From: Dichetophora obliterata
Taxonomy: Eukaryota; Arthropoda; Insecta; Diptera; Sciomyzidae
Length of the DNA stretch: 64,000 bases
Reading direction: 5' to 3'
NCBI GenBank assembly: GCA_963920525.1
Contig: OY986435.1
Span: 102,414,615-102,478,614, forward strand
Part shown: piece by piece, positions 61,018-64,000 of the stretch
Layout: each line of letters starts with the position of its first letter
Numbering within the stretch: the first letter of the stretch is position 1
Translations under genes and position numbers: made by a program
The notes under the pieces: generated by a model
What the model saw: only the letters and a program-made list of their open reading frames with translations
Databases searched by the model: none
Told to the model about the DNA's origin: nothing

Positions 61018-63594
61018 AAGATCACGAGAAATAACAACGAAACACCAATAGAAATTCTAGACACTCAAAAACAGAAACTAGCAGTCTACACAAAACGTCT
61101 TAGACGATATAGAGAATCCAATGACAGAAAAACGCATAATATACAATTTAACAGAAGCGAAAAACTCTTTTATCAAAGCCTTGGACATAAAGATGAATTC
61201 CAGATCATTCCTCCAAACAAACAGCAAATAGAAGATTTTTGGAAAAGTATTTGGTCACAACCGAAAACCCACAACAACGCAGCAACATGGATAAATATAG
61301 AACAAGAAAGAAGCACAAACATACCACAACAGTCAGATCATACAATCACAACCACAGAACTCACAGATATAATCAAGAAAACACACAACTGGAAAGCCCC
61401 TGGAACAGATAATATTCAAAACTTCTGGTACAAACAATTTACAACGCTACATAGACATCTTGCAGCACTGATAACTCAAATATTAATAGAGCCCAACAAT
61501 ATGCCGACATTCCTGACAAAAGGAAAAACATATATCAAACCAAAAAATGAGCAAACACAGAACCCTGCAAACTATCGCCCCATAACATGCCTACCAACAC
61601 TTTATAAAATAATCACTTCTACAATAACATCAAAAATAGAAAAACATCTTATACAACACAACATATTAACTGAAGAACAAAAAGGTTGCCGAAAATATAG
61701 TCAAGGATGCAAAGAACAGATAATAATAGATAGCATTATAATGAAACAAACAGAAAAACAACAACGAAACTTACACACATGCTATATAGACTATAAAAAA
61801 GCATTTGATTCAATACCACACACATGGCTATTAAAAACTCTTCAAATCTATAAAATAGACCACCACTTAATTCACTTTTTAACAACAATAATGAAAACAT
61901 GGAGAACAACAGTACACCTTACAACAAACCAAGAAAAGATCGAAACAAACGAAATAGCCATAAACACAGGCATATTCCAAGGAGATTCGCTCAGCGCACT
62001 CTGGTTCTGTCTGTGTCTGAACCCACTCTCAAACTTATTAAACAGCACAACATACGGATTTAAAATCAAACAACAGCAAACCACACAATATACAATAAAT
62101 CATTTACTATACATGGACGACATTAAAATCTTTGCACCTGATGAAACACAAATGCAAGCTCTTCTTAAAATTGTAGAGGAATTCACAGTAGACACCAGAA
62201 TGGAATTTGGAATTACGAAATGCAAAATGCTACAGATTGAGAAAGGAAAATTTAAACAAGGAGAAAACACACAAATTCTTAACAGCGAAATAGTAGACAA
62301 CATGGAACAAGGCGAAACATACAAATACCTAGGTTTCGACCAAAACACTACAATAAACCAGGCGGAAATAAAAATACAACTTAAAAGAAAGTACAAAGGA
62401 AGACTGAAACTTATCTTAAAAACTAAGCTAAACTCTAAAAACACCATTAAGGCAATAAACACTTTCGCTATCCCGATGCTAACGTATTCATTTGGAATCA
62501 TTAAATGGTCCAACACAGATTTAGATGAACTCAACAGACTAAATAGAACACAACTGACAAAATACCGATATCTACATCCAAATTCATGCTTAGAACGAAT
62601 AACAATAAGAAGATCTGAAGGAGGAAGAGGTCTGGTAGACATCAAAACACTACACAACGAACAAATACAAAATCTACGAAATTACTTTTTAGCGAAAACA
62701 ACATCTCTACATCAAGCAATAGTAAATGCAGATAAACAATACACGCCACTAAATTTAAATCAAGATAACATCTCAAGCAACATAGAGACACAAACAACAG
62801 CCGAAAAAAAAGAAGTGTGGTCGAGAAAAGCTCTACACGGAAAACATTTAAACATAATAAACAACACAAACATAGACAAAAATCTATCTTACAAATGGTT
62901 GCAAATCGGAGACATCTTCCCTGAAACCGAAGGATTCATACTAGCAATCCAAGATGGAGTTATAGCAACAAGAAACTACAGAAAATATATAATAAAAGAA
63001 AACATAGAAACCGACGTATGTAGAAAATGTCATCAGGATAGAGAAACAATAGACCATATAACAGGAGGTTGCAAAATACTCGCAGGCACGGACTACACTG
63101 ATCGACACAACACAGCAGCAAAGATTATACACCAAGAACTTGCAGTTAAACACAAACTGTTAACCACATCAACACCTTACTATAAATACACACCACAAAA
63201 CATATTAGAAAACGAGCACTACAAAATATATTGGGATAGAACAATACTAACAGATATTACTATAACACACAACAGACCAGATATAACTCTCATCAACAAA
63301 AAAAATAATAAAACATTCTTAATAGACATTGCAGTACCCAACGACATAAATACTTCACAAAAAGAACAGGAGAAAATTACAAAATACACTCCATTAGCAA
63401 TCGAACTAAAAGAGCTCTGGAAACAAGAACAAGTTAAAATAATACCAATAGTCATATCAGCAACAGGCATAACTACAAAGACCTTAGTAAAATACCTAGA
63501 ATTAATAGAAATAGACCCCCATCTCCATACAAACATTCAAAAAGCAATAATACTAAAAACAACAACAATAGTGCGGAAATTTTTAAACCAATAA
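61018..63594 (+). CDS. Dong/R4-type RT and restriction-like endonuclease
   Basis: 858 codons are open from the microsatellite junction to TAA, without a stop; the first Met that gives a long product is at 61501. The N-terminal part has KTHNWKAPGTDNIQNFWY (RT motif 0). The RT has NYRPITCLPTLYKI, TCYIDYKKAFDSIPH, GIFQGDSLSALWFCL and LLYMDDIKIFA (motif 5 with MDD). The C-terminus has a CCHC knuckle CRKCHQDRETIDHITGGC and RPDITLINKKNNKTFLIDIA, the PD...D site of the restriction-like endonuclease of R2/R4-clade elements. The C-rich, AC-biased codon use is unlike that of neighbouring genes. Confidence 0.9.
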   Translation, partial: KITRNNNETPIEILDTQKQKLAVYTKRLRRYRESNDRKTHNIQFNRSEKLFYQSLGHKDEFQIIPPNKQQIEDFWKSIWSQPKTHNNAATWINIEQERSTNIPQQSDHTITTTELTDIIKKTHNWKAPGTDNIQNFWYKQFTTLHRHLAALITQILIEPNNMPTFLTKGKTYIKPKNEQTQNPANYRPITCLPTLYKIITSTITSKIEKHLIQHNILTEEQKGCRKYSQGCKEQIIIDSIIMKQTEKQQRNLHTCYIDYKKAFDSIPHTWLLKTLQIYKIDHHLIHFLTTIMKTWRTTVHLTTNQEKIETNEIAINTGIFQGDSLSALWFCLCLNPLSNLLNSTTYGFKIKQQQTTQYTINHLLYMDDIKIFAPDETQMQALLKIVEEFTVDTRMEFGITKCKMLQIEKGKFKQGENTQILNSEIVDNMEQGETYKYLGFDQNTTINQAEIKIQLKRKYKGRLKLILKTKLNSKNTIKAINTFAIPMLTYSFGIIKWSNTDLDELNRLNRTQLTKYRYLHPNSCLERITIRRSEGGRGLVDIKTLHNEQIQNLRNYFLAKTTSLHQAIVNADKQYTPLNLNQDNISSNIETQTTAEKKEVWSRKALHGKHLNIINNTNIDKNLSYKWLQIGDIFPETEGFILAIQDGVIATRNYRKYIIKENIETDVCRKCHQDRETIDHITGGCKILAGTDYTDRHNTAAKIIHQELAVKHKLLTTSTPYYKYTPQNILENEHYKIYWDRTILTDITITHNRPDITLINKKNNKTFLIDIAVPNDINTSQKEQEKITKYTPLAIELKELWKQEQVKIIPIVISATGITTKTLVKYLELIEIDPHLHTNIQKAIILKTTTIVRKFLNQ

Positions 63595-63769
63595 CAACAA
63601 CATAAAACAATGAAAAAACCTGTGACTAAATTAACTAAATAAAGTAAAATATACATAAGTGAATATGTAAAAACTTCAGTTCCGAAGTGGCTTGCAGTCG
63701 ACCACTGCCGTCATGTTCGGATTAAATGGACCCCGTCTCGCGCGGTATGCGGGGGGGAGAGTGGCGTGG

Positions 63770-63770
<1 letters not shown>
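61018..63770 (+). mobile_element. Dong/R4-clade non-LTR element in (TAA)n
   Basis: A single long ORF with RT and a restriction-like endonuclease is flanked by (TAA)n on both sides. Dong elements are known to insert into TAA repeats. The 3' UTR (63595-63770) ends in a GC-rich block (GACCCCGTCTCGCGCGGTA) directly against (AAT)n. The ORF is open right at the 5' junction, so the copy is 5'-truncated and lacks the N-terminal DNA-binding part. Confidence 0.88.
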
Positions 63771-63867
<97 letters not shown>

Positions 63868-63868
63868 T
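63771..63868 (+). repeat. (AAT)n microsatellite, 3' of Dong element
   Basis: About 98 bp of AAT triplets with one C interruption near 63805, same phase and strand as the tract at 60811-61017. Confidence 0.95.
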
Positions 63869-63943
63869 TGGGGGTTGGAATTAATTTTAAAGGTTTTTTT
63901 GCGGTTTTTGAGCATTTATTTAGAAACAACGGTACAATGTATG

Positions 63944-64000
63944 TTATTCAAAGTATTGTCCATCGTTTGCTACAACATTTTCCCATCTTTCTGGCAGCAT
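63944..64000 (-). CDS. Mariner transposase C-terminus (partial)
   Basis: The last 18 codons before TAA read LPERWENVV and DGQYFE, the conserved mariner C-terminus (L-P-x-R-W...D-G-x-Y-F). The rest lies beyond the window. The 3' end of the element would extend left toward the microsatellite; its inverted repeat was not identified. Confidence 0.8.
   Translation of the reverse strand: MLPERWENVVANDGQYFE

Noticed and set aside
62100..62657. 185-residue minus-strand frame
   Set aside because: Antisense shadow of the Dong ORF caused by its codon bias.
63676..63929. Poly-Tyr and poly-Ile frames
   Set aside because: Translation of the 3' (AAT)n tract and the Dong 3' UTR.

Overview
The window is eukaryotic, AT-rich and made mostly of transposable elements. 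Short introns with GT/AG ends, the mix of element families (P-like THAP, hAT, Tc1/mariner, BEL/Pao, RTE, Dong/R4) and a calcium/calmodulin-dependent kinase kinase of fly type suggest a higher dipteran insect. The species cannot be named from the sequence. It reads as a heterochromatin-like or intron-rich tract beside the 3' end of one conserved host gene.

Layout. 0-5 kb: a 468-bp terminal-inverted-repeat element beside a foldback element with ~0.9-kb arms and P-like (THAP) transposase remnants. 5.9-9 kb: small hAT-type and GGCC-ended MITEs. 9.0-12.36 kb: an apparently complete DNA transposon at a TTAA-like site with a two-exon, 734-residue RNase H-fold transposase. 12.4-19.9 kb: palindromic MITEs, a 1,475-bp P-type element with a perfect 8-bp target duplication, and a 76-bp minisatellite. 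20.0-20.35 kb: two spliced exons of a probable host gene (DUF4806-like). 22-24 kb: more MITEs and a Penelope-like reverse transcriptase (RT) fragment. 24.1-33.5 kb: a BEL/Pao LTR retrotransposon with both LTRs and a 5-bp target duplication, inserted beside the Penelope fragment. 34-40.6 kb: a decayed non-LTR element split by a hAT-like element and by a 3.97-kb transposon encoding a 649-codon DDE protein. 40.6-44.9 kb: tandem-repeat fields. 44.9-48.3 kb: a hAT element with an 8-bp target duplication. 49.2-55.4 kb: a non-LTR element (PHD-finger ORF1, endonuclease/RT ORF2) cut by an RTE element with a 13-bp target duplication. 56.7-57.8 kb: a dead Tc1 element. 58.75-59.92 kb: four 3' exons of a CaMKK gene, minus strand. 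60.8-63.9 kb: a Dong/R4-type element flanked on both sides by (TAA)n. 63.94-64 kb: the C-terminus of a mariner transposase.

The elements do not form a pathway. The window is a record of nested insertions, and several target duplications give exact boundaries and relative order. The strongest points for follow-up are the 3.97-kb DDE element, the complete TTAA-site transposon, the BEL leader made of dyad repeats, and the Dong element in its microsatellite target. I found no RNA genes and no CRISPR array. Boundaries were found by eye; family names are motif recognition, not database results.
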